Below are positions 1 through 4,811 of a stretch of 8,020 nt of DNA, one piece after another. A model generated the notes under the pieces. That model worked only from the letters and a program-made list of their open reading frames with translations. It searched no databases and was not told where the DNA came from. The DNA is taken from positions 1 to 8,020 of the forward strand of contig JAATGE010000156.1 in assembly GCA_015654825.1 (NCBI GenBank). The letters run 5' to 3'. The DNA comes from Rhodospirillales bacterium. GTDB taxonomy: Bacteria; Pseudomonadota; Alphaproteobacteria; Acetobacterales; Acetobacteraceae. The stretch's first letter is position 1; every line of letters begins with the position of its first letter. The translations under genes and the position numbers were made by a program.

Positions 1-57
1 ATGAATGGGGGTCTGGGGCCTCAGGCCCCAGCGGGTCCAGGGCAGAGCCCTGGCCTT
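1..57 (+). repeat. Two-hairpin palindromic repeat, copy 1 (REP-like)
   Basis: This is a 57-bp unit with two perfect hairpins. Stem A is CTGGGGCC/GGCCCCAG (13-20 with 24-31, loop TCA). Stem B is CCAGGGC/GCCCTGG (37-43 with 47-53, loop AGA), followed by CCTT. The same unit recurs inverted at 4653-4709 with one base change, and from base 7 onward at 4759-4809. The copy lies 60 bp past the stop codon of the minus-strand lipoprotein gene. It may be half of a pair whose other half lies before the window. REP-like elements of this kind can act as transcript-end stabilisers or terminators; that role is inferred. Confidence 0.9.
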
Positions 58-116
58 CCTGCCCTTATCCGCGCCCTGGACACGGCCGCAGGAGTCAAGA
101 TTTCCGGCAGTTGGTA

Positions 117-347
117 TTACTGCGGAATCGGCGCCTCAGTATGCGTCGTCGTAGTCGTGGTCGAACCGACAGGCGGCGCCGCGACCGTTTCGGGCGGCAG
201 TGCATCTGCCGGCGCCGTTGTGGTCGTTACGGTTCGATCGGTCGTGGTGGTCACCGCTGGCGCCGGCTCGGCGCAGGCCGACAGCAGGGCGGTGCCCAAC
301 AACGCAGCGCCCATCAACGCCCCGCGCAATTTGTAACTCGGATTCAT
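117..347 (-). CDS. Small Thr-rich lipoprotein, function unknown
   Basis: This is a 76-residue protein. Its lipoprotein signal has a basic start (K6, R8), a hydrophobic stretch from about 10 to 22 and the lipobox L22-S23-A24-C25, so the mature protein should begin at lipidated Cys25. The next residue is Ala, not Asp, which suggests outer-membrane sorting if enterobacterial rules apply. The mature part of about 52 residues is nearly all Thr, Pro and Ala, with three Thr runs (33-36, 40-44 region and 63-68), and has no recognisable fold. The start at 347 is fixed by AAGGAG seven bases upstream. It follows the 120-residue gene by 15 bp on the same strand and is probably cotranscribed. I do not recognise the family. 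It could be an envelope spacer or an entericidin-like small lipoprotein, but neither is supported by a specific motif. Confidence 0.8.
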   Translation of the reverse strand: MNPSYKLRGALMGAALLGTALLSACAEPAPAVTTTTDRTVTTTTAPADALPPETVAAPPVGSTTTTTTHTEAPIPQ

Positions 348-354
348 GATTTTT

Positions 355-360
355 CTCCTT
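355..360 (-). promoter_or_regulatory. Ribosome binding site of the small lipoprotein gene
   Basis: AAGGAG on the minus strand lies seven bases before the ATG at 347 and two bases after the stop codon of the preceding gene. It fixes the start and supports translation of a gene this short. Confidence 0.8.
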
Positions 361-362
361 CG

Positions 363-725
363 CTACCGCGGCGCGGTGCTCGTGGTTTCCGTAGTGGTTG
401 TCGTCGTTACGGGCGGCGGCGGCCGCACCGGTGGCACGCTGGTGGTGGTGGTCTGGGTGTCCTCGGCCGCGCCATAAGAATTTCGATAGCTGCTCTGCCG
501 CGAAACCACCTGGTTGCCGTAGGCATCCACACCGCGCGTTTCGCGTGTGCTGCTGAGCGTGCCGGCCGGCGGCGGCACCACCGCGACGGGTGGCGGCACG
601 ACGACTGGCGGCACCGCGGGCACGGTGGTCGACTGGGTGGTAGTCGTTTCGGTTTGCGTTTGCGCGACTGCGGCGCCGCCGGTCAGGACCAACGCGGCGA
701 CAGAAACACGTAGAAAGCTTTTCAT
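363..725 (-). CDS. Secreted Thr/Pro-rich small protein, function unknown
   Basis: This is a 120-residue protein with a clear Sec signal peptide: K2 and R6, a hydrophobic core from about 7 to 20, and probable cleavage after AVA21 before Gln22. The mature part has a Thr-rich stretch, then Pro/Val-rich segments (about 38-52). A short polar middle (about 60-88) contains RGVDAYGNQVVSRQSSYRN, the only part that looks foldable. It ends with a second Thr-rich tail that includes six consecutive Thr. The frame stays open upstream to 896, but the ATG at 725 is chosen because GGAGGAAGG precedes it and the signal peptide starts there. A 76-residue Thr-rich lipoprotein follows after 15 bp, probably in the same operon. 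I do not recognise a named family. Location in the periplasm or outside the cell is inferred from the signal peptide. Confidence 0.8.
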   Translation of the reverse strand: MKSFLRVSVAALVLTGGAAVAQTQTETTTTQSTTVPAVPPVVVPPPVAVVPPPAGTLSSTRETRGVDAYGNQVVSRQSSYRNSYGAAEDTQTTTTSVPPVRPPPPVTTTTTTETTSTAPR

Positions 726-727
726 AG

Positions 728-736
728 CCTTCCTCC
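728..736 (-). promoter_or_regulatory. Ribosome binding site fixing the start at 725
   Basis: GGAGGAAGG on the minus strand has its GGAGG core six bases from the ATG at 725. It decides between this start and upstream in-frame starts such as 896, which would place the signal peptide inside the protein. Confidence 0.8.
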
Positions 737-748
737 ATCCCATCTGAA

Positions 749-764
749 CGCGCCAAACGGCGCG
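749..764 (-). other. Short perfect hairpin in the leader of the Thr/Pro-rich gene
   Basis: CGCGCC and GGCGCG form a six-base-pair stem (749-754 with 759-764) around a four-base loop. It lies 12 bases upstream of the ribosome binding site in the likely untranslated leader. It could affect message stability or translation. A chance palindrome in GC-rich DNA is equally possible. Confidence 0.3.
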
Positions 765-802
765 CAAGTCGGCGAACCCATTTGTGGGCCCGCCATGATC
801 AC

Positions 803-828
803 AACGCTGTTGGTTCAAGAAAGTTTCC
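803..828 (-). promoter_or_regulatory. Possible EcfG (general stress sigma factor) promoter
   Basis: On the minus strand GGAAA (828-824) is followed, after 17 bases, by CGTT (806-803). The alphaproteobacterial EcfG consensus is GGAAC, 16-17 bases, CGTT, so this has one mismatch and correct spacing. It would start transcription near 796, leaving a leader of about 70 bases before the ATG at 725. No better sigma-70 type promoter is obvious in the 284-bp divergent region. The motif is short, so chance cannot be excluded. Confidence 0.35.
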
Positions 829-1009
829 CCACTCCCTGGCGAAGCCGTTCCGCCCGCGACCCCAGGTTGCCGGTAGCCTAGCAAATTCAAGGACATGGAG
901 TGCTTGCGCCGGCGCGGCTGGTGCGATCGCCAATCCGGACTTCCCGGTTTTCACCGGGCGCGGCGCGGTATAGGCTGCAGGCGACCTGATTCCCTGCCGG
1001 GGTGCACAC

Positions 1010-1378
1010 GTGAGCATGACCGATCTGCGCAGCCGTTCCGCACTGCGTTCGAAACCGCACATTTTGTATCCCACGATGTTAATGGCCGTTGCCGCGTTAC
1101 CCGCGATTTGCGCGGCACAGCCGGCGCCCGCCGCGATCCGCTATGTGTGCACGGACGGAAAGACGGTCGTCGCGCGTTACCCTGACCAGACCACGGCCCT
1201 GCTCGAAATCGACGGCCACGAACTCAGTCTTTCGCTCGGCCCCTCGGCCGATGGCGCGCGCTATATCGGCCATGGCTGGCAATGGTGGGCGAAGGGCATG
1301 CGCGACGGCACGCTGGCGCCGCTACCGCCCGGGCAGACGATCGTGCCCCCCGGCGTCGATTGCCATGCCCCATCGTAG
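1010..1378 (+). CDS. MliC-type lysozyme inhibitor, exported
   Basis: This is a 122-residue protein. Residues 43-105 match the MliC/PliC domain: it starts Y45-V-C47, has a beta-rich middle (ALLEIDGHELSL), then DGARY (81-85) and a Trp-rich strand ending in K95-G96. MliC proteins insert two loops into the active site of c-type lysozyme. K95 matches the known key lysine. The key serine 14 residues before it is Asp81 here. C47 and C118 could form the family disulfide. The hydrophobic export signal is at about 23-36 with likely cleavage near CAA36. Cys34 lacks a proper lipobox, so a periplasmic form is more likely than a lipoprotein. The GTG at 1010 is chosen (ATG at 1016 or 1076 possible); no strong ribosome binding site decides. 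The lipase gene starts 9 bp after the stop, so they are probably cotranscribed. Confidence 0.75.
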   Translation: MSMTDLRSRSALRSKPHILYPTMLMAVAALPAICAAQPAPAAIRYVCTDGKTVVARYPDQTTALLEIDGHELSLSLGPSADGARYIGHGWQWWAKGMRDGTLAPLPPGQTIVPPGVDCHAPS

Positions 1379-1387
1379 CCTGCCTGC

Positions 1388-2617
1388 ATGTTTGCCAAAT
1401 TTTCGTGCATGAGCCTGCGTCCGCGCGCTGACCGGCGGGGCCGCTCGCGACGGCCGCTTGGCGCGGTGGCCCTGCTGCTGGCCGCACTTGCCGCACCGCC
1501 CCTCTCGACGGCGCACGCGCAATCCGCGTTTTACTCCGCTTCCAACGCGGAGCGGCGCGGCCCGCCGGGCACCGTCATCCGCACGGAGCAAATCGGTGGC
1601 GCACCGGAAGGCGCCACGGCGGAACTCGTGCTTTACCGATCGATCGGGTTGGACGGCCAGCCGATCGCGGTATCCGGCATGGTGATCAGTCCGGCCGGGC
1701 CGCCACCGCCCGGCGGGCGGCCGATTGTTGCATGGGCGCATCCGACAAGCGGTGTTGCGCCCCGTTGCGCGCCGTCGCTGGCGATTTTCCTGTTCCAGCA
1801 AATCCAGGGCCTTCGCGACATGGTGCAGCGCGGCTATGTCGTTGCCGCAACCGATTATCCGGGCCTGGGCACGCCGGGCCCGCACCCGTACCTGGTCGGC
1901 ATCAGCGAGGGGCGCGCGGTGCTGGACGCCGTGCGCGCCGCGCGGGCGCTGCCGGAAGCCGGCGCCGGCCGGCGCTTTGCGGTCTGGGGCCATTCGCAGG
2001 GCGGGCAGGCCGCGCTGTACGCGGGTTTGCTGGCGCGCGATTACGCCCCGGATATCGATCTGGTCGGCATCGCCGCGGCCGCGCCGGCAACCGAACTTGC
2101 GACACTGATGAACGATGATCTGGATAGCGCGGGCGGCAAGAACCTGACCGCCATGACGCTCTGGTCCTGGTCCCGCGTTTACGGCGCGCCGATCGACCGG
2201 GTGCTCGATCCCGCGGCGTTGCCGAGCGTCGACCGGCTTGCCGCGGACTGCATCGAATCCGTTTTCGATATCATCGTGCGGCGGCGTATCGAGCGCCCGC
2301 TGGAGCAGCGCTTCCTGACGGCCAGCAACCTCGATACGGTCGAGCCGTGGCGCGCCCTGCTGGCAAGCAACACGCCAGGCGCGCTGCCGCCCGGCATTCC
2401 GCTGTTTCTGGCGCAGGGGCTCGCGGATCAGCTCGTGTGGCCCGCCGTCACCCAGGATTACCTTGGACGGCTGTGCCGGGCCGGCAGCAAAGTGCGATAC
2501 CGCGTTCTGCCAAACGCCAATCACGCCTTCGTGGCGCGCGACAGCGCACCCGCGGCCGTCGATTGGATAGCGGATCGGTTCGCCGGCGCGCCCGCGCCGA
2601 ACGATTGCGGCCAATAG
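1388..2617 (+). CDS. Secreted lipase/esterase, LIP (Candida antarctica lipase A-like) family
   Basis: This is a 409-residue alpha/beta hydrolase predicted to cleave ester bonds of lipids outside the cytoplasm. The N-terminus is Arg-rich with a Tat-like SRRPLG (20-25), a hydrophobic stretch (26-39) and cleavage after AHA44. Motifs typical of bacterial secretory lipases follow: AWAHPTSG (115-122, probable oxyanion region), TDYPGLGTPGPHPYLVG (155-171) and SEGRAVLDAVRAAR (173-186). The nucleophile elbow is GHSQGG (Ser203), with probable acid Asp347 (GLADQ) and His379 (NANHAF). Four cysteines remain in the mature protein (127, 288, 363, 407), enough for two disulfides as in C. antarctica lipase A. 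No ribosome binding site is evident at 1388 or at the alternative ATG 1409; coupling to the lysozyme inhibitor gene 9 bp upstream is plausible. Substrate chain length cannot be read from the sequence. Confidence 0.85.
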   Translation: MFAKFSCMSLRPRADRRGRSRRPLGAVALLLAALAAPPLSTAHAQSAFYSASNAERRGPPGTVIRTEQIGGAPEGATAELVLYRSIGLDGQPIAVSGMVISPAGPPPPGGRPIVAWAHPTSGVAPRCAPSLAIFLFQQIQGLRDMVQRGYVVAATDYPGLGTPGPHPYLVGISEGRAVLDAVRAARALPEAGAGRRFAVWGHSQGGQAALYAGLLARDYAPDIDLVGIAAAAPATELATLMNDDLDSAGGKNLTAMTLWSWSRVYGAPIDRVLDPAALPSVDRLAADCIESVFDIIVRRRIERPLEQRFLTASNLDTVEPWRALLASNTPGALPPGIPLFLAQGLADQLVWPAVTQDYLGRLCRAGSKVRYRVLPNANHAFVARDSAPAAVDWIADRFAGAPAPNDCGQ

Positions 2618-2650
2618 GCACTTGCCCGCGCAATGATTGACAGGTTCGAA

Positions 2651-2720
2651 AAGGCCGGGGCTCTGCCCTGGGACCGTCACATCGGAGGCGTGCTGCGCAC
2701 GACGGGGCCTGAGGCTGCAG
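2651..2720 (-). repeat. Decayed copy of the two-hairpin repeat (copy 4)
   Basis: Bases 2651-2675 match the inverted unit at 4653 except for one substitution and one extra G. Bases 2704-2720 match its second hairpin, which has lost complementarity on one side. About 28 unrelated bases separate the two parts. The copy lies 33 bp past the stop codon of the lipase gene. Confidence 0.7.
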
Positions 2721-2738
2721 CCCGCCGCGCAGCGCTGA

Positions 2739-2760
2739 CGACGGCAGCGGCACGCCGTCG
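2739..2760. other. Perfect 7-bp hairpin between two decayed repeats
   Basis: CGACGGC (2739-2745) pairs with GCCGTCG (2754-2760) around an eight-base loop. It occupies the position where hairpin A of the adjacent decayed repeat would be expected, but its sequence is unrelated. It lies between convergent genes and could help end transcripts; no T-run follows. Confidence 0.4.
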
Positions 2761-2786
2761 GGGGTCCAGCGGGCAGAGCGCCTGGC
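2760..2786 (+). repeat. Decayed half copy of the two-hairpin repeat (copy 5)
   Basis: The segment reads GGGGTCCAG, then CGGGCAGAG, then CGCCTGGC. It is the hairpin-B half of the repeat with single-base insertions on both sides of the stem. It is followed by GTTTCTT. It lies 29 bp past the stop codon of the minus-strand beta-propeller gene and faces copy 4 in inverted orientation. Confidence 0.6.
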
Positions 2787-2814
2787 GTTTCTTCATCTCA
2801 TCCGCGACCCGCCA

Positions 2815-3783
2815 CTACCAAACCCCCACGCTAGGCGCTGGCGACGCGGCAATGCCGGAAAAGCCCCAACGCGCATCCTGGTCCTTCTTGCGGTAAATCA
2901 GCGTGCCCGACGGGTACGAATACTTCCGAAACGACCTGTCGCCGACATCGCCTACGTACATGCTGGTTCCGTCGGCGGTGAACGAAAACTGGTAGAGTGA
3001 CGGCATGGCCAACGAGCCGCTCGGCACGATCTGGCCCGGCGGGAAAATGAAGAGCGTCGACTGGCCGGCCTGGTTGCCCGCGCCGTCGACCAGCAGGTTG
3101 CCGGACGGGTCGATGCCGAGCGCCACTGGAAAGATCGAGTGGGGGATCTTGATACGCTTCATCGGCATGCGGCCGGCCGCGAATTCGCCAACGCCGTATT
3201 TGCCGAGGGTCGCGCCGCCATAGGCGACAAACACATTGCCGGCGCCATCCACCGCCATGCCCTGCGGAAATACGATCGCAGGATTGCTGAGGCTGCGCGT
3301 AGGACTGGTGGATCCATGCCCATAAATGGCGATGCTGGCGCCACCGCCGGACGGCATGGATTGGAACACGTAAAGCGTGTTGCCGAACAACGCGATATTG
3401 AACGGCGTCTGGCTGGTCGGAAAACTTTTCGTCGGCGCCGAGGCACCGGGCGCGTACTCGTACACCCAGGTCGAGAACGGATCCGCGAGGAACAGATTTC
3501 CCTTCTGATCGACGACCAGCGAACTTTCCGTGCCGGGATCCAGGCCGAACGTAAAAATCGGGTGCTTCGGCCGCGTATCCTTGTCGCGATAGACATTGAC
3601 GACCCCGCGGGAGGTCAGCGCGGCATACACAACCGGTTCCGGCCAAGGCGCGGAAGGCGGCGAAACCTGCTGGAAGCTCTGGGCATTTCCCGGACCGGCC
3701 GAAAGCACCAGCGCGGCAAGCACGCCGCCCCCCGCCCAGGCCCGACGGCGCCGCGATGACATCAAACGGTCACAATCAGTCAT
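2815..3783 (-). CDS. Exported NHL-like beta-propeller protein
   Basis: This is a 322-residue protein. Its export signal is Arg-rich (R11-R14), hydrophobic at about 18-30, and probably cleaved after GNA34. The rest is a run of NHL/SMP-30-like blades. Recurring units of the type 'VD..GN.FVA....V..Y..G...P' are visible at about 88-121, 174-211 and 220-258, with a looser one at 265-293. Such propellers bind ligands or proteins and are often not enzymes; I see no catalytic signature. About 290 mature residues would allow a five- or six-bladed propeller. The ATG at 3783 is used; ATG 3762 (residue 8) gives a more usual signal peptide length. Neither has a clear ribosome binding site. The gene is divergent from the GST gene, with a BlaI-like operator about 55 bp upstream. 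The partner or ligand is unknown. Confidence 0.75.
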   Translation of the reverse strand: MTDCDRLMSSRRRRAWAGGGVLAALVLSAGPGNAQSFQQVSPPSAPWPEPVVYAALTSRGVVNVYRDKDTRPKHPIFTFGLDPGTESSLVVDQKGNLFLADPFSTWVYEYAPGASAPTKSFPTSQTPFNIALFGNTLYVFQSMPSGGGASIAIYGHGSTSPTRSLSNPAIVFPQGMAVDGAGNVFVAYGGATLGKYGVGEFAAGRMPMKRIKIPHSIFPVALGIDPSGNLLVDGAGNQAGQSTLFIFPPGQIVPSGSLAMPSLYQFSFTADGTSMYVGDVGDRSFRKYSYPSGTLIYRKKDQDARWGFSGIAASPAPSVGVW

Positions 3784-3827
3784 GGCGTGCGCGTTCCATT
3801 CAGCCCAGGTTCAGCCGCATAGCCGCT

Positions 3828-3853
3828 TGGACAAAACTCTACAAGTGTAGAAT
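3828..3853 (+). promoter_or_regulatory. Probable promoter of the GST gene
   Basis: TGGACA (3828-3833; TTGGAC one base earlier) resembles a -35 and TAGAAT (3848-3853) matches the -10 consensus at five of six positions. The spacing is 14-15 bases, shorter than ideal. The BlaI-like palindrome overlaps the spacer and -10, as expected for a repressed promoter. Transcription would begin about 90 bases before the ATG at 3948. On the other strand TTGTAG (3844-3839) and TATGCG (3821-3816), 17 bases apart, could weakly serve the divergent propeller gene. Confidence 0.4.
3838..3851. promoter_or_regulatory. BlaI/MecI/CopY-type operator
   Basis: TCTACA-AG-TGTAGA is a perfect 14-bp palindrome containing the TACA-NN-TGTA core recognised by BlaI, MecI and CopY winged-helix repressors. 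It lies in the divergent region between the propeller gene and the GST gene and overlaps the predicted GST -10 box, so a bound repressor would block it. No regulator of this family is encoded in the window. Confidence 0.5.
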
Positions 3854-3947
3854 TCTGCACGCCGCTGCCGGGGCCGTTGCCGTGTGCCACCGTGATCGTC
3901 CATTCTCGCCCTGGGGAGCGCTCCATCACCTACGCGGGACCATCTTC

Positions 3948-4646
3948 ATGCTGACCCTGTTCTCCTATCCCGACCTGTTCGGCGTCGCGGACAACAATCC
4001 GTATGGCATGAAAATCTATGCCTTCCTGAAACTGACCGGCCTGGCGTTCCGGCACGAGCACATCGTCGATACGTCGAAGGCGCCGCGCGGCCAGTTGCCG
4101 TTCCTCGTCGACGGCGACCTCACCATTGGCGACAGTGACACCATTATCGCGCATCTGACCGCGCGCAACGCGCTGACGATCGACCACGAATTGACGCCGG
4201 CGCAGCGCGACACGATCCTGCTCACCGGCCGCATGCTGGACGACCTCTACTGGGTGATGTCTTTTTCCCGCTGGAAGGACCCGCGCTTCTGGCCACAGTT
4301 CCGCGACGCGCTGCTGCGCACCCACCCGGATCTGACCGTAAATGTGCTGGAGGCAGCGCAGGAATATAATTTCAAGCGCTATTATTTTCAGGGCATCGGG
4401 CGCTACGAACCCGACGCCGCCTATGCGCGGGGGCTCGCCGACCTGCACGTTCTCGCGAACAACCTGCCCGGTACGGGCTTCATGTTCGGCGCGCAGCCGA
4501 CCAGCATCGATGCCGCGATATACGGCTTCATCGCCAATATCTATTTTTACGATATCGATACGCCACTGAAGCAATTCGTCGTCTCGCAGCCGCACGTGGT
4601 GGCGCATTGTTGCGCGGTGCACGAGAGGGTGGGTGGGTTTATTTGA
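3948..4646 (+). CDS. Glutathione S-transferase family protein (Fax/metaxin-like)
   Basis: This is a 232-residue cytoplasmic protein with no signal peptide. The thioredoxin-like N-terminal domain (about 1-72) has NPYGMKIYAFLKLTG (17-31) where classical GSTs carry the catalytic loop, the cis-proline in LPF (Pro51) and DS at 62-63 for the glutathione gamma-glutamyl group. KAPRGQLPFLVDG resembles Fax-like GSTs. The helical C-terminal domain (about 85-232) includes the N-cap box TSIDAAIYGF (185-194, Asp188) and ends PHVVAHCCAVHERV. It has no Cys in the active loop, so a Ser/Tyr-independent or binding role is possible. The start at 3948 is preferred (GGGA eight bases upstream); the frame is open further upstream but would cross the promoter. 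The last residues (GGFI) abut a repeat that begins six bases past the stop. The substrate is not predictable. Confidence 0.8.
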   Translation: MLTLFSYPDLFGVADNNPYGMKIYAFLKLTGLAFRHEHIVDTSKAPRGQLPFLVDGDLTIGDSDTIIAHLTARNALTIDHELTPAQRDTILLTGRMLDDLYWVMSFSRWKDPRFWPQFRDALLRTHPDLTVNVLEAAQEYNFKRYYFQGIGRYEPDAAYARGLADLHVLANNLPGTGFMFGAQPTSIDAAIYGFIANIYFYDIDTPLKQFVVSQPHVVAHCCAVHERVGGFI

Positions 4647-4649
4647 GAT

Positions 4650-4673
4650 AAAAAGGCCAGGGCTCTGCCCTGG
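4650..4673 (-). terminator. Possible intrinsic terminator formed by repeat copy 2
   Basis: Read on the minus strand, hairpin B (CCAGGGC, AGA, GCCCTGG) is followed by CC and five T. This would stop leftward transcripts leaving the RND operon before they enter the GST gene antisense. On the plus strand the same element lacks a T-run. Confidence 0.45.
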
Positions 4674-4709
4674 ACCCGCTGGGGCCTGAGGCCCCAGTCC
4701 CCCATTCAT
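4653..4709 (-). repeat. Two-hairpin palindromic repeat, copy 2
   Basis: The reverse complement equals bases 1-57 except for one substitution (position 12, T to A), including the ATGAAT edge. Both stems are perfect. It starts six bases past the GST stop codon and is the left half of a pair with copy 3. Confidence 0.92.
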
Positions 4710-4758
4710 TGGAGTGCCGCCGGCGAAGCCAGTACCAGCTATGCCGGCCCCCGATAAA

Positions 4759-4809
4759 GGGGGTCTGGGGCCTACGGCCCCAGCGGGTCCAGGGCAGAGC
4801 CCTGGCCTT
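4759..4809 (+). repeat. Two-hairpin palindromic repeat, copy 3
   Basis: It matches bases 7-57 over 51 bp. The only difference is in the loop of hairpin A (TAC instead of TCA); both stems are intact. It lacks the ATGAAT edge of copies 1 and 2. It ends two bases from the stop codon of the RND gene and faces copy 2 across a 49-bp spacer, making a BIME-like pair between convergent genes. Confidence 0.92.
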
Positions 4810-4811
4810 GC

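Larger units (their letters stand above)
726..1009. other. Divergent intergenic region, 284 bp
   Basis: This region separates the minus-strand Thr-rich operon from the plus-strand lysozyme inhibitor gene. It holds the leader hairpin (749-764) and the EcfG-like motif (803-828). It also has a small hairpin at 943-958 (CCCGGT, loop TTTC, ACCGGG) and a weak -10-like TATAGG at 969-974 for rightward transcription without a convincing -35. No RNA gene or coding frame with a plausible start is visible. Confidence 0.5.

Noticed and set aside
1..336. Plus-strand frame starting in the repeat
   Set aside because: Its ATG is the repeat edge, and the same translated start appears at another repeat copy. 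The minus-strand lipoprotein has a lipobox and a ribosome binding site.
726..896. N-terminal extension of the Thr/Pro-rich protein to 896
   Set aside because: It would bury the signal peptide and ribosome binding site, and would cover the promoter region. The start at 725 explains everything.
923..930. GCGATCGC palindrome
   Set aside because: It is an eight-base palindrome like the cyanobacterial HIP1 element, but only one copy was noticed and the organism does not look cyanobacterial. Chance is enough.
943..958. Hairpin CCCGGT-TTTC-ACCGGG as a terminator or operator
   Set aside because: It has a six-base stem without a T-run and lies before a gene. It could be an operator, but nothing else supports it.
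1322..2680. Open frame of 452 codons on the minus strand
   Set aside because: It is antisense to the lipase, which has a full catalytic motif set and signal peptide. The antisense product is Arg-rich and has no recognisable motif.
3756..3947. Upstream extension of the GST frame
   Set aside because: The 64 extra residues have no GST similarity and would run across the operator and the start of the divergent gene.
1..4809. Repeats as a CRISPR array or as insertion sequence ends
   Set aside because: The copies are dispersed, inverted and self-complementary, with no regular spacers, no transposase gene and no target duplication visible.
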